Below are positions 8,657 through 19,400 of a stretch of 64,000 nt of DNA, one piece after another. Made by a program: the position numbers and the translations under genes. The notes beneath the pieces are model-generated. The model was given only the letters and a program-made list of their open reading frames with translations. It was not told the DNA's origin and did not search any database. The stretch's first letter is position 1, and the number at the start of each line of letters is the position of its first letter. The stretch is from a virus, in IMG/VR virus record IMGVR_UViG_3300021963_006415, positions 28,632-92,631 of that record. The stretch is one strand, 5' to 3'.

Positions 8657-10111
8657 TTAAATTTTAATTGAATGTATGAATATGTTTTCTTTTATTTTTT
8701 TAGTATCTTTTAAATCATATGATACTGTATTTAATCCAAATTTATCGGTATTTAAAACACCAGATGCTATTTCGTAGAAAAATATTTTTTCATTTTCTAC
8801 AAAATTTTCATCCTTTTCATCCCACTTATAGTTATCTAATTTAAGGAATTTTTTTGAATTTTCCAAAATTTCAAAATAACCAGGAGATTCTTCCGGCATA
8901 TCAAATTTGTAAGATACGTTTATATCTTCTTTTTCAATTTCTGATATAAGACCCGTAGATATTCCTCTCATATTACTTTTTGATTTTTTAGATACATCTA
9001 CATAAAAATCTCCAAATCTTTTATCAAATGGAATGTTAATTACAGGTTCAAATGTAGTGGTTTTTTCTTTATATCCATCTACATATATTTTTTGAATTTC
9101 CGATTGTTTTAGGGCATAATCAAAAATTAATAATTCTGATATTTTTCCTCTTAGATTATTTTTATACTCTAAACTGCCTACCCACACATCACTTTTAGAT
9201 GAATTTAAAATATTTGATGATATTGGTAATCTGCTGACATCTTTACCATTCATATATAAAATCATTTCTGAATTATTCAAATCAACTGTAAGAGCTATGT
9301 TAACCCACTCATTACAATAATTTCTATGTGGAAACCATATTTGTTGCAACTCTTTTTTATCGTTCCAAATTTGTGCAACTACTGCTTCGTTTTTCATAAC
9401 GAACAATCCAATATCATATCCTTTTTTACCTACTATACAAGCATTTTGTATTTGATTATCATTTATATAAACATTAGCAGAAATAGTAAAAGAATCATTA
9501 AATGTTAAATCTGTAATTTTATTTGATTTAATAACCCCACATATATTATCACTACATAAAAACGGATATATTGTTTTTTTAATTTCTCTATTTGCAAGTT
9601 TATTATCAGTCAATATGTGTGGTTTGTATATGTTTTTTGTAAAAAACTTACTTAGATTCAAATATCCACTTTTATTCAATCTATAAAGTAAATCATTCCA
9701 ATGAAATACTCCACCCCAATAATCATTACTAAATCCGTTTATTTTTTGAAATTGTTGTTTGTTTATTTTAAATGCACCACCAATCCAATCTGCGTAAGGT
9801 CTTAAATTTGGGCACAAATGAGTTGGTTTATCCGAATACCAATAATCACATCTTTCATCTTTTGGTAATACATCTATATCCTGAAAAACGAAATAGTCGT
9901 GGTCATCTTTTGTTAGTTCAAATCCTATATTACACAATTTACCATAATTAAAATATAAATCAGCATACTTTTGATTCATAAAGTGGATAGTATAATCCAT
10001 TTTATCTTCTAAAAAATATTCCATATGACCGGAAAACTTATACATTTCATCTAAACGATTTTCTGTATAAGGTACTATAATAGCTAATTTTTTACCTTTT
10101 GCATCTTTCAT
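8657..10111 (-). CDS. GT7-like protein with internal LamG domain, copy 1 (degenerate catalytic motif)
   Basis: The 484-residue product follows the same plan as the next two paralogues: VPYTENRLDEM, FNYGKLCNIGFEL, VFQDIDVLPKDERCDY (DxD kept), WIGGAFKINKQQFQK and NGFSNDYWGG. The motif that should read WGxEDDDL is replaced by VFHWNDLLYRL, so the usual catalytic acid pair is missing. A LamG-like domain lies at about residues 195-345 (MILYMNGKDVS, DVWVGSLEY, ISELLIFDYALKQSEI). The end has KFGLNTVSYDL, like the GT7 C-terminal DGLNS block. It may be inactive, bind-only, or use another acceptor geometry. Its ATG overlaps the upstream stop by one base. Confidence 0.8.
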   Translation of the reverse strand: MKDAKGKKLAIIVPYTENRLDEMYKFSGHMEYFLEDKMDYTIHFMNQKYADLYFNYGKLCNIGFELTKDDHDYFVFQDIDVLPKDERCDYWYSDKPTHLCPNLRPYADWIGGAFKINKQQFQKINGFSNDYWGGVFHWNDLLYRLNKSGYLNLSKFFTKNIYKPHILTDNKLANREIKKTIYPFLCSDNICGVIKSNKITDLTFNDSFTISANVYINDNQIQNACIVGKKGYDIGLFVMKNEAVVAQIWNDKKELQQIWFPHRNYCNEWVNIALTVDLNNSEMILYMNGKDVSRLPISSNILNSSKSDVWVGSLEYKNNLRGKISELLIFDYALKQSEIQKIYVDGYKEKTTTFEPVINIPFDKRFGDFYVDVSKKSKSNMRGISTGLISEIEKEDINVSYKFDMPEESPGYFEILENSKKFLKLDNYKWDEKDENFVENEKIFFYEIASGVLNTDKFGLNTVSYDLKDTKKIKENIFIHSIKI

Positions 10112-10968
10112 TACAAACTTATAATTTTTTTACTTAAATGATTCCAATTTTTATAATTTTCATAATTTGGAGTTGAACACATTTCAAACATATAATCCTT
10201 ATTAGAAACATCTACTATGAATCTATTATCTTTAAGAGCATCATACATTTTTTTATATTCATCCGAATATGAATATTCACTATTAATATCTGCTACGGCT
10301 TTTAACCTTCTTCTTACTGTTGAATCCCATTTAAAGTGGTGAACTTGAGTAAAGTTTTTTTCTATTGGATATCTAAATGGGTGATTCCATCCTTTCCATT
10401 TCCAAGTTGTTTCATTATCTATAATCGCATAATGTTGACCATTTGAAACCTCTACATTTCCTTTACATAAGGTAACTTTATTTGGACAAGCTCCACTCAT
10501 TGGGTGTCTAAAAAATCCAGCCATTGGAAATTCTTTCCAAAGATTAGTATCATCATCTATTGATGGAAAATCACCATCTATACCAATTCTATCTATAAAT
10601 CCACCTGTTACAAATCTCCAACCATTTATTTCACAATCATCTATTATTTCTGAAATGGGTTTTGAATATAATTGTAATTCATCATCATCAGCCACAATCC
10701 ACCAATCATCTGGAAAAAGCAACTTTGTTTCATTGTATAGCTTTGTAACCATTTCCCAATCAAATGGTTTATGTGTTTTTACTTTATGAATTTCTAATCC
10801 AAAATCAGAGCATATTTCTGCTATCTCAAATTCTATTTTCTTATTTGTTTCGGAGTTTTCATATACAACAACAAATATATCGCTCACTATATCTTTATAG
10901 TGATTTAATTGATGCCGTAATGTATTGGTACGATGGCCCGTAACTGTTACCAATTTTGGTTTAATCAT
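10111..10968 (-). CDS. Family 2-like glycosyltransferase
   Basis: A 285-residue protein that starts with LVTVTGHRTNTLRHQL, continues with IFVVVYENSE, and has WWIVADDDELQLY near residue 110, an acidic DxD-type site after two Trp residues as in GT2/GT92-like enzymes. HHFKWD near residue 215 is another block seen in that group. It probably transfers a sugar from a nucleotide donor in the cytoplasm. It lies between the methyltransferase and the GT7-LamG series in one transcript. Donor and acceptor cannot be assigned. Confidence 0.75.
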   Translation of the reverse strand: MIKPKLVTVTGHRTNTLRHQLNHYKDIVSDIFVVVYENSETNKKIEFEIAEICSDFGLEIHKVKTHKPFDWEMVTKLYNETKLLFPDDWWIVADDDELQLYSKPISEIIDDCEINGWRFVTGGFIDRIGIDGDFPSIDDDTNLWKEFPMAGFFRHPMSGACPNKVTLCKGNVEVSNGQHYAIIDNETTWKWKGWNHPFRYPIEKNFTQVHHFKWDSTVRRRLKAVADINSEYSYSDEYKKMYDALKDNRFIVDVSNKDYMFEMCSTPNYENYKNWNHLSKKIISL

Positions 10969-10991
10969 AACTTATTATATATGTATATATA

Positions 10992-11750
10992 TTACTTTTT
11001 ACTTAATATTGCTAAACCCGTACTTGTTGCTTTGGATGTAAAAGTACGAAAATTTTTTAAATTTACCAAATTCCATTCACTATTATTTTCCAATTCTTTA
11101 ATAAATTTTGCGGGTCCATCAAATGGAACAAAATCTTTTTTAGCTTCTTCGGCTATAATTAATGTATCTTGATATTTTTGGTCTGTATCGTGTATTGTTA
11201 TAATACCATTTTCTGACATTATGGTTGAATATAATTCAAAATCTTTTTTTACACCTTCATAAGAGTGGTCACCATCAATATGTAAGTAATCAATTTTAAT
11301 ATCTTGTCTTACAAAATAATCATAAAATGCTCTTTCAGATGTTTCTAAAATAACTTGTGGTTGAAAATGCTGTCTTAAAAAAGAATTGGTATCTGTCCAA
11401 TCGGTATATCCCCCCACTCCATTTGAAGCATCTACTATAATTGTAGTTCCTATATCACCCCATTCATTTGTATTTTTCCCTTCAAAAATACCTTGCTCCC
11501 ATAAATCATATCGTGATTGTGTCATAAGACGTGGTATAAACCCACCGCCAGTTCCAATACATACGCATATTTTTGCTCTAATAAATTGGATAAAAGAATA
11601 TATTAGAATACCATCTCCTAAATGTAAATCAGTTGCACCATGTGTCCATCTATATGAAACAGGATTTCTTATTATAATGCCATCGGTATTTATATAATGA
11701 TTATTTGTTAAATAATCTTTTACTCTATTTAAATTGATAAGGCTTTGCAT
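10992..11750 (-). CDS. SAM-dependent methyltransferase (Methyltransf_24-like)
   Basis: The 252-residue protein has a cofactor-binding glycine motif (CVCIGTGGGFIPRL, residues about 57-70), and later DYLHIDGDHSYEGVKKD and GIITIHDTD, the pattern of class I methyltransferases of the Methyltransf_24 group. Such enzymes often methylate sugars or small acceptors made by neighbouring glycosyltransferases. The start at 11750 overlaps the upstream glycosyltransferase gene by 22 bases, which supports coupled expression. The target is inferred to be a glycan; the sequence does not show it. Confidence 0.8.
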   Translation of the reverse strand: MQSLINLNRVKDYLTNNHYINTDGIIIRNPVSYRWTHGATDLHLGDGILIYSFIQFIRAKICVCIGTGGGFIPRLMTQSRYDLWEQGIFEGKNTNEWGDIGTTIIVDASNGVGGYTDWTDTNSFLRQHFQPQVILETSERAFYDYFVRQDIKIDYLHIDGDHSYEGVKKDFELYSTIMSENGIITIHDTDQKYQDTLIIAEEAKKDFVPFDGPAKFIKELENNSEWNLVNLKNFRTFTSKATSTGLAILSKK

Positions 11751-12718
11751 ATTTCTTTAATCCATTTTTGTTTATTACTATAATCACTTAATCCATTTCT
11801 TAATTTAGAAAATTCTGAATTTATTGTTTCAAAATCATCTTCTAATATTTTTAAATATATGTGATTAAATTCTTGCTTTGTGTTTGCTCTGTATTTGTAA
11901 TCAATATGCTTCATCCAATCGGTGTGTATTATTGGAACTTTACCATTATCAATTGCATCAAATATTGCATACCCAAATGGTTCTTTTGTATAACATCCGT
12001 GAAATATCTGAAAATTTCCATCAAAAAATTTCTGATGAAATTGGTAATCAAATTCTATGAATCTATGATAATGAGAATTTATTTTACTACCTTCTAACAT
12101 TCTTTTATAATCATATTTGTTAGAAAATATAATTGAAGGAATATTATCCAAATAATGTGCATTTTTTCTTGTCTCACATCTTGCAGCGTAACCAATTTTA
12201 TTGCTGATAATTCCTACAAATGGTTTGTTATTTTTCCATTCATAGTAATTTGCTATGTTAATAACGTGTGGATAACTTTGATGTATATTATCATTTTCGT
12301 ATCCTATCCAAACTATATTATTTGAATTATCTAATATTTGTTTTTGCCATTCCCAATCTATTTTAGTCATTAGATTTTCATATTCATCATTCAACCCCAA
12401 CATATCAGGAATGAAAGCATGAACAAATGTTGTGTGAGTTTTGTGTAGATATTTTTTGATTATGGGATTTGGCTTATAAGAATGATGTAAAAATACTATT
12501 TTATCACATGAATCTAATAAAGCATCTACTTTTCCATCATTTTCGTGAGTATATAACTTATAAAAGTTTTCTTTATTATTTACTAATGGTCTACCATCTA
12601 TTAATAATACAAATTGCTCTTTTATTAAAGGGAAAATGTTTTCTATAAAGTTATTACACCATATATCCGAACCACCTACAACATTTTTTCCGTAACCTGT
12701 TGTTATGAATACTATCAT
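11729..12718 (-). CDS. GT-B type glycosyltransferase
   Basis: A 329-residue protein whose C-terminal half contains YTKEPFGYAIFDAIDNGKVPIIHTDW (a block of the form E-x-FG...EA...G-x-(I/V)PI), the donor-binding signature of GT-B glycosyltransferases. The N-terminal part starts VFITTGYGKNVVGGSD and has FLHHSYKPNPIIKKYL. It likely transfers a sugar from a nucleotide donor. It overlaps the upstream gene by four bases and the downstream methyltransferase by 22 bases. The domain order is normal and nothing suggests truncation. Confidence 0.75.
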   Translation of the reverse strand: MIVFITTGYGKNVVGGSDIWCNNFIENIFPLIKEQFVLLIDGRPLVNNKENFYKLYTHENDGKVDALLDSCDKIVFLHHSYKPNPIIKKYLHKTHTTFVHAFIPDMLGLNDEYENLMTKIDWEWQKQILDNSNNIVWIGYENDNIHQSYPHVINIANYYEWKNNKPFVGIISNKIGYAARCETRKNAHYLDNIPSIIFSNKYDYKRMLEGSKINSHYHRFIEFDYQFHQKFFDGNFQIFHGCYTKEPFGYAIFDAIDNGKVPIIHTDWMKHIDYKYRANTKQEFNHIYLKILEDDFETINSEFSKLRNGLSDYSNKQKWIKEICKALSI

Positions 12719-13434
12719 AAAGTTTTAAAATAAATGTTTTTTTCTATTATAGATTCAACATATGTATTAATATTTGAATCGTTTCTACCAAAGCAAACCT
12801 TTGGATGAAAATTTTCTATATAGTTTTCTAAAGTGCAATTTGACCAAATTTGTATTGCAAATTCTTCAATTAAAGTTTTTAAATTTTGATTTTTTGCAAT
12901 TTGTAATAATTCAGTAGCTATGTTAGGATTTGATATGTAAATAAATCCAGCATTTGGTATTATATACGTTTCATCTTTTGACCAAGAGTATTTTTTTATT
13001 AAGTGTGATATATTATAATCAAATGATTCAACATCTTTATTAGAAGATTGTAATTCATTTATAGTATATTCATATATTGGTGCTAAAAATATCTTTGTAT
13101 TAAAATAGTTGAAAAAATCATCATCTAAATTTTTATATAAATTATAATCCCAATCTAAAAAAAGTATTTTTGAAAAGTTTTTAGATGCTTTTTCTATTGC
13201 AATTAATTTATGAATGAATTCATATAAAAATGATGTATATTTAAAATTTAATTTATTTCTATCGCATAGGATAGTAGTATATCCCATCGAATCCAATTGT
13301 AATTTATTTTCAATACCCCATACATATACAATTTCATTATATTGTGGTGTATTTGGAATTAATGATAAATCCATATCTCCCCAAACTGCTCTAACAAATT
13401 TAATATCTCTCGTATTTTGCGGTGTTGTAATCAT
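12715..13434 (-). CDS. GT-A-like glycosyltransferase, putative
   Basis: The 239-residue product has ILFLDWDYNLYKNLDDDF near residue 95 (a DxD-like LDWD site) and IPNAGFIYISNP further on, a layout common in small GT-A enzymes that act on nucleotide sugars. It is the first gene after the tail fibre gene, with a single base between them and no promoter or terminator, so it should share the fibre transcript. That makes the fibre a plausible substrate, which is inference. No membrane anchor is seen. Confidence 0.65.
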   Translation of the reverse strand: MITTPQNTRDIKFVRAVWGDMDLSLIPNTPQYNEIVYVWGIENKLQLDSMGYTTILCDRNKLNFKYTSFLYEFIHKLIAIEKASKNFSKILFLDWDYNLYKNLDDDFFNYFNTKIFLAPIYEYTINELQSSNKDVESFDYNISHLIKKYSWSKDETYIIPNAGFIYISNPNIATELLQIAKNQNLKTLIEEFAIQIWSNCTLENYIENFHPKVCFGRNDSNINTYVESIIEKNIYFKTL

Positions 13435-13435
13435 A

Positions 13436-16400
13436 TTATTGATTTTCTAATTCTAAAATTCTTTCCTCTAATTGTTCTATTTTTATAAGTAATTCTTTTA
13501 TAGCAGCTGTATTTAATGCTATTATTGCATTGTAATCTAATGATAATACATCGCTTAAATTATTTATATTTCCTACATTTTTTATTAAAAATGGAAATTC
13601 ATTTTGTACTTCTTGTGCTATGAATCCATATGAATCTCCCTTATCTGTCAATGGTGCAGTTATATCATTCCACAAAAATGATTTTGGATTTAACTTTTCA
13701 ATTTTTACTAATGGAGATTCCAAATCTCTTATATTAGTTTTTAATCTTTCATCCGAAGATGATAGAACGGCAGATGTATATAAAGCTCCATTTATTCTAA
13801 CATCTCCCAAAAATGCAGCACTATATGCAGTTCCACCTACTGTTGCAACCGGTCCGATTTGAGCAAAACCACCGGCTGATGATACAATCATACCATTTAC
13901 ACCAATAGAAGTTTTTTCTTCTGCTGATGTTATATCAATTGTAGGAGAACCTCCGGTGATACCAGTCCAAGCAAATTGACCAGAAAGTGTTACTGAACCA
14001 AATGTGAAAGCAATATATTGAGATGATATTGTTCTCGAAATATCTACAACAGCATAATAAGTTCCACCCGATGTTAATCCTGAAAATGGTACTGCTGCCG
14101 TTCCTGCTGTTATAGCTGGGTGGGTGTATGGTGATGTTGCGGATGATAAATAATCACGTTGAGAGAAAACCGTAACTGTTTTTGATGTAACATAAGAACC
14201 TCCCGATGTATATATTGTTACGGTAACTGTTTGTAGGGTAAGATTCTGAACACTTCTAAAATTTGCTAAAGTTTGATTCCATTGTGATTGACCTGGTACC
14301 GCAGTTCCCGTATATGGTACATTTACAATAATCGCAGTACCTCCTATTGTGAAGTTTCCAGTTGTGGCTGATGTACCAAAAGTATTACCTACAGTTTGTT
14401 GATAGTTAAAGCTACTAAATAGTGGATTTGCACTTGTATCGGTAGTACTTGGAAATGTCGCTGATGTAGATGTGCTATTTGTTGATAAACTATCTTTTGT
14501 AATTTTAATTTTTTCAACACCACCACTTGATAATGTTATGTTACCATCGTTATACAATATAGTTTGACTATTATTGGATGAAAGGGTTGTAGAACCAATC
14601 GTCCAACCACCAATAGTTCCCGATGTTGATTTTAAAACACCCGTTGGAGTTACACTAAATGGTGCGTTAGCAAATGTTATATTTCCTAAAGAAATTCCGC
14701 TTGAATTAGCTATAAAAATACTAGTAGTTCCACTACCAATAGAAATAGTTCCACCATTAAACGTTGAAGCATTCATAGTTCCGGTGATGGATAATGCACT
14801 TCCATTGAAAGTTAATTTATCTCCCAATGAAAATACATCGGTAGAACCGGATGCAAAATAAAATGGGGTATCGGTATTATTATAATTTCCTGTACCTACA
14901 AATATTTTTTTATTAGTACCATCCAATGTAATACCACCACTACCAACTTTAAATACAGAAGAAATATATCCAGCATTACCAGCTATAATTGGCGATGAAA
15001 TTGATGTTGATGTTATAAACGTACCACTACCACCAACCCAACCACCATTTGCTAATAGGTTTACGGAAGCACTTGCAACGGCTAAAGCGTTTGAATTTGC
15101 AGTAGCAATAGCTGCTGCTTGTGCGGCACTAGCTGCATTTGAACCAGAAGTAACGGCATTATTTGCGGCAGTTTGAGCAAATAGTTGGGCTGCAGATGCT
15201 GATGCCGCAGCATTATTTGCGGCTGTTTGCCCAGCTAATGTAGCTGCTGTTTGAGCTGCTGATGCTGAAATAGAACCCGATAAAGCTGCGTTTGAAGCGT
15301 ATAGTGAGCCAGATGATACTGCGTTTGAGCCAACAGTATTTGCATATGTTTGTGTTGCCGCATCTCCACCTGTAACACTAATAGAACCTTTTATTTCTAA
15401 ATTAGTTCCTGTCCATTTTATATATGAAGTACTTCCATTTACAATACTAAATTTAGAAAGATTACTATCTCTACCCAAAAATATACCATCATTTGCATAT
15501 CCTTGCGTTGTTTGGCCAACCGATAAATATGGATTTGTAGTGCCACCGGCAAGTGTGATATTTGCGGATGAAACTCCACCACTATTATTAGTACCAATAT
15601 TTAATGTACTTTGAACAAATGAATCTTCAAATAAACCTATTTTTGCTGCAACAAAGAAATCTTGTGTACCTAAGTTTTCCCAACCCGTTTGTGCAGTTTG
15701 GTTTGGTGAGCCATCGGCTACGTTTCCTGTTGTGGATGTATGTTGTCTAATTGCTGCATAATAGTTTTCATATGGTGCTACACCCGTTGGACTCCAAAGA
15801 ACCACATCTCTGCGGCCTGTTCCTGCGCCCGTACTAAATTGGTAAGCTCTGTTAGCTTCCCAAACTCCTGTGAATACAACACCCGGACCTGTTTGACCAT
15901 CTAATGTAACCGATACCGTATGTGTTTGAGAAACAGTTGCCGATGTACCGGCTGCATTTACATACACTACATTGAAAGTCACAATTGTTCCAGCGGTTGT
16001 TGTTGGTGTTGTTGGTGTTATTGTTGCACCACTATTAGTACCACCTGATAACGATGTTATTCTAAATGTTGAATTTGCGTATGGCGATGAATCATCGTAT
16101 GTGTATGTAGTACCTCCCTCAATTACACTAACAACAAATGAACCAGGCGTTCCATATGTTCCCGTATTACTTCTCGTTACAATTTGTGATGCAGGATTTA
16201 AGTTTATTACAACCCCACTTTCACCTTGCTTTATTTTTGAAGCTCGTATTGTTATGGTTTGTGTTTGACCCGTTGTACCTTCACTATCCGTATGCGTTAC
16301 AGTCAATGTTACCGATGCTTCATCTGCATTCATTACCGCCGATGTCATTGTAAGTGTATTACTACTTACAATTGGAGCGATTGAAAAGCCAGATGAAGAA

Positions 16401-19400
16401 GCAATAGCCATAGATGTAAATCTATTAGTTGTACCTTCTAAAGCCGTTATTGTAACGTTAGTAAGTGTGCCGGTTTGTGTACCAGCTGCATTTGCTGCAA
16501 CAGTTTGTGATTGTGGAGTTGCTGAAATCGTAACGCTTGGTACTGCTTTTTTAACTTTAGTTAAAGATATTGTATCACTTAAAGTTCTACTTTGTCCTTC
16601 CGAATCCGTAACTGATGCGGTAATTGCTACACTAGCAGCATTTGTTCCATTTGCTAAAGTTCTTCCTGCTAAAGTTACTAAACCTGTTGAATTATTTGTA
16701 ACAATGTTTGCTAAATCAGAGCTACTACCACTCAATAGTATTAATCCTAAATTTGATGTAGAACCATTGTACGTTTCTGCGATAGTTACAACCGCATTTG
16801 CAAAAGAATCAATTTGTTCGCCAGTTGATTTTGCTGAAACAGATTGTGCTTTATTTGTTGTTGATAACGTTAAAGATGGTGCTGCTGCTTTTGCCTTTGA
16901 ATACGTTACAACTTTTGTTATATCAGTTGAAGTTCCTCTACCATCTTTATATCTAACAACTAAACTTAAAGAACCACTATCAGCTGTTAATGATGTAATT
17001 CCATAAGTTGCGTCATCCGGCGTTGTATCATTTGGAGTACAATTTGTACCTGTTGCCGAAATTATATCAAATCTATTATTTGTTGATAATCCTTCTTCTC
17101 TTGTAATATCTTCACCACCTACTTTTACACTCACCGAACCACTTGTTGCAACGAATGAACCACTTGCTACCCAACCCGTAGAACGTGCTGGCAAAGTTGC
17201 GTTTTCGTTTGTTAAATTTACTGATATTTGAGATTCAGCAATAACCGATGATAGTGTAACTTCGTCATTATATGCGGTGCCATTTAAATCATATGCTGTA
17301 AATGTATATGTTTGTACGCCGGTACTATATTGGTAATTTGAGGATTGCCCAGCTGAAATTGTATAAGATGTAACACCATTTCCTTCATAGTTTGGTGCTG
17401 ATAAAGCAGGAACTCCACTACCGCTTGTTACAGTTATAGTATTTGTTAAACTTCCTAAGTTTAATCTTTTTGCTAATATTGTTATGGTTTGTGAAGATGG
17501 GATAGGCGATAAATCAGTCATTTTATAAAAAAACTGATTTGCATCCGATGTTGCTATTAATCCTTTACCCTTATCACCTTTTAATACTGCATCAATTGTT
17601 ACCGATGAAGTAAAATCTCCATCAACAGTATCATATTTAAAATCATAATGGGATTGTCCAAAATCATAAACATATCCACTTCCCGAAATTGGTGTTGCAC
17701 TATATGGATGTGTAGATGAAGTTACAAATAATCTATAAACAGTCGCATTTCCAATACTTTCTATTTCATGTAATGGTGGTGGTGTTCCAACTTCAGAGCC
17801 TGATGTGATATTAAATCCCTCATCTTCATATGATGGTAAATTTTGTCTTACCAAACGAATATCAATATAATCATCGACTATATCCGATTTGTATCTATCA
17901 TCCGGGTCAAATACAAAGCTATTTTTATCTGCCGTAGCATAAAATAATCTTGCAGGTGCACCTTGGTCTATTCTAAAAATTGTAAAGTATCTATTAACAT
18001 CTTCGCAACTGGCAGTATATGTAATTGCTCCAACAGTTACCCCTAAAGCAGAAGAACCTGTAAAGTTTGCTAAAGATAATGTTCTTGTATCAACATCGAC
18101 ATAATCTAATGTTCCGGGCTGCGGTGTTACTGTAATCAAATTTCCATTTACATCAACTGATTGTGATTGGAATGTAACAGAGCCAGTTAAACCTGTTTTT
18201 GTAAAATCAATTGTTACGAATTGTGGAAAAACAGATGCTGTTGAAAAGTTAAATGAATTATTAGAAACGTTTAATTGCAAATCTCTTCTAACATCAACAT
18301 CATTACCACCACTAAAAGTAAATTCTTCTTCTAATAAAACGGGAACGTAATTGTTATTTATATCGTATAACTCAAATTTAAAATCAAATGTTTCATTATT
18401 GATTTTAACAGGCACATTTACAGTCAATGTAATTTCATTTGGAGAAAAAGATGATTCTTGTGCCGCTCTTAAACTTATATCACTAATATGCCATACACCA
18501 CCCTTTACAACATATACTAAATTACCAACACCATCCGAATCTGGTTTAAAGTTTATTTGTTGTTTATCGTATTTTCTAAATTGAGTATTTGTTGTTAAAT
18601 CTCCAATTTTTTTTCCGTAGTTTGTTTCTAATGATGTTGGAGTAAACGCAGAACCACTCATATAAATTTCAATACCACCAAATGTATCAGCTGCCGCAGA
18701 TAATAGTGGTGTAAAATCCAATTGATATTCTGTATTCTTTGTGAAGTTTATTGATTCTTTATTATAGAACTTAAATAATCCAACCGATGAACTATAATCA
18801 CTTTGTGGTGTTAATAAAACCGATTTTAAAAGAGTTGTATTATCAACACTAAGATTTACGCCGGTTTCTATTGCCGATGATGTCCAAAATGATGATAATA
18901 TAGCGTTGGTAAATAAACCGGTTCTAACATTTAGTTGATTTGCAAAAGATGATGTTAATAATAACTCATTACTTTCTAATTGAACATCTTCTAATAATTG
19001 AAAATCTCCTAAATCATTTTTAGAACTCGCATAAACTTTGATTCGGTTTACATCACCACTAAATGTTTCTAAATCGGTAATATTAATTGTAGCAAATGAT
19101 GAATTGATTGCTGAATCGGTTAATGTAACAGTTGCATCATATGACATTGTATATGATGCCGATGTAAATGCGGTAACCGAATAATAATTTGGTAAAGATG
19201 AGCCTGTTATATAATATGGAACATCAACAAACGCTTTTTTGTTTGTTGTAACATCGGTTATAATTGGGGAGTATGATTTAGCTAATCCGTTTATTTGAAT
19301 GGTTTCTCTTTCCATTGATTCGGAAAATTGAGATAATCCATTTAAAGATAGTTCGTATCGTGATACTCCTTTGAACGTTCTATAATCTTCCCCCGCTGAT

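Noticed and set aside
16467-17006. Plus-strand open frame of 179 codons inside the fibre gene
   Set aside because: It is antisense to a low-complexity Ser/Thr/Ala-rich coding region and reads as repeated Val/Ala; it is a composition effect.
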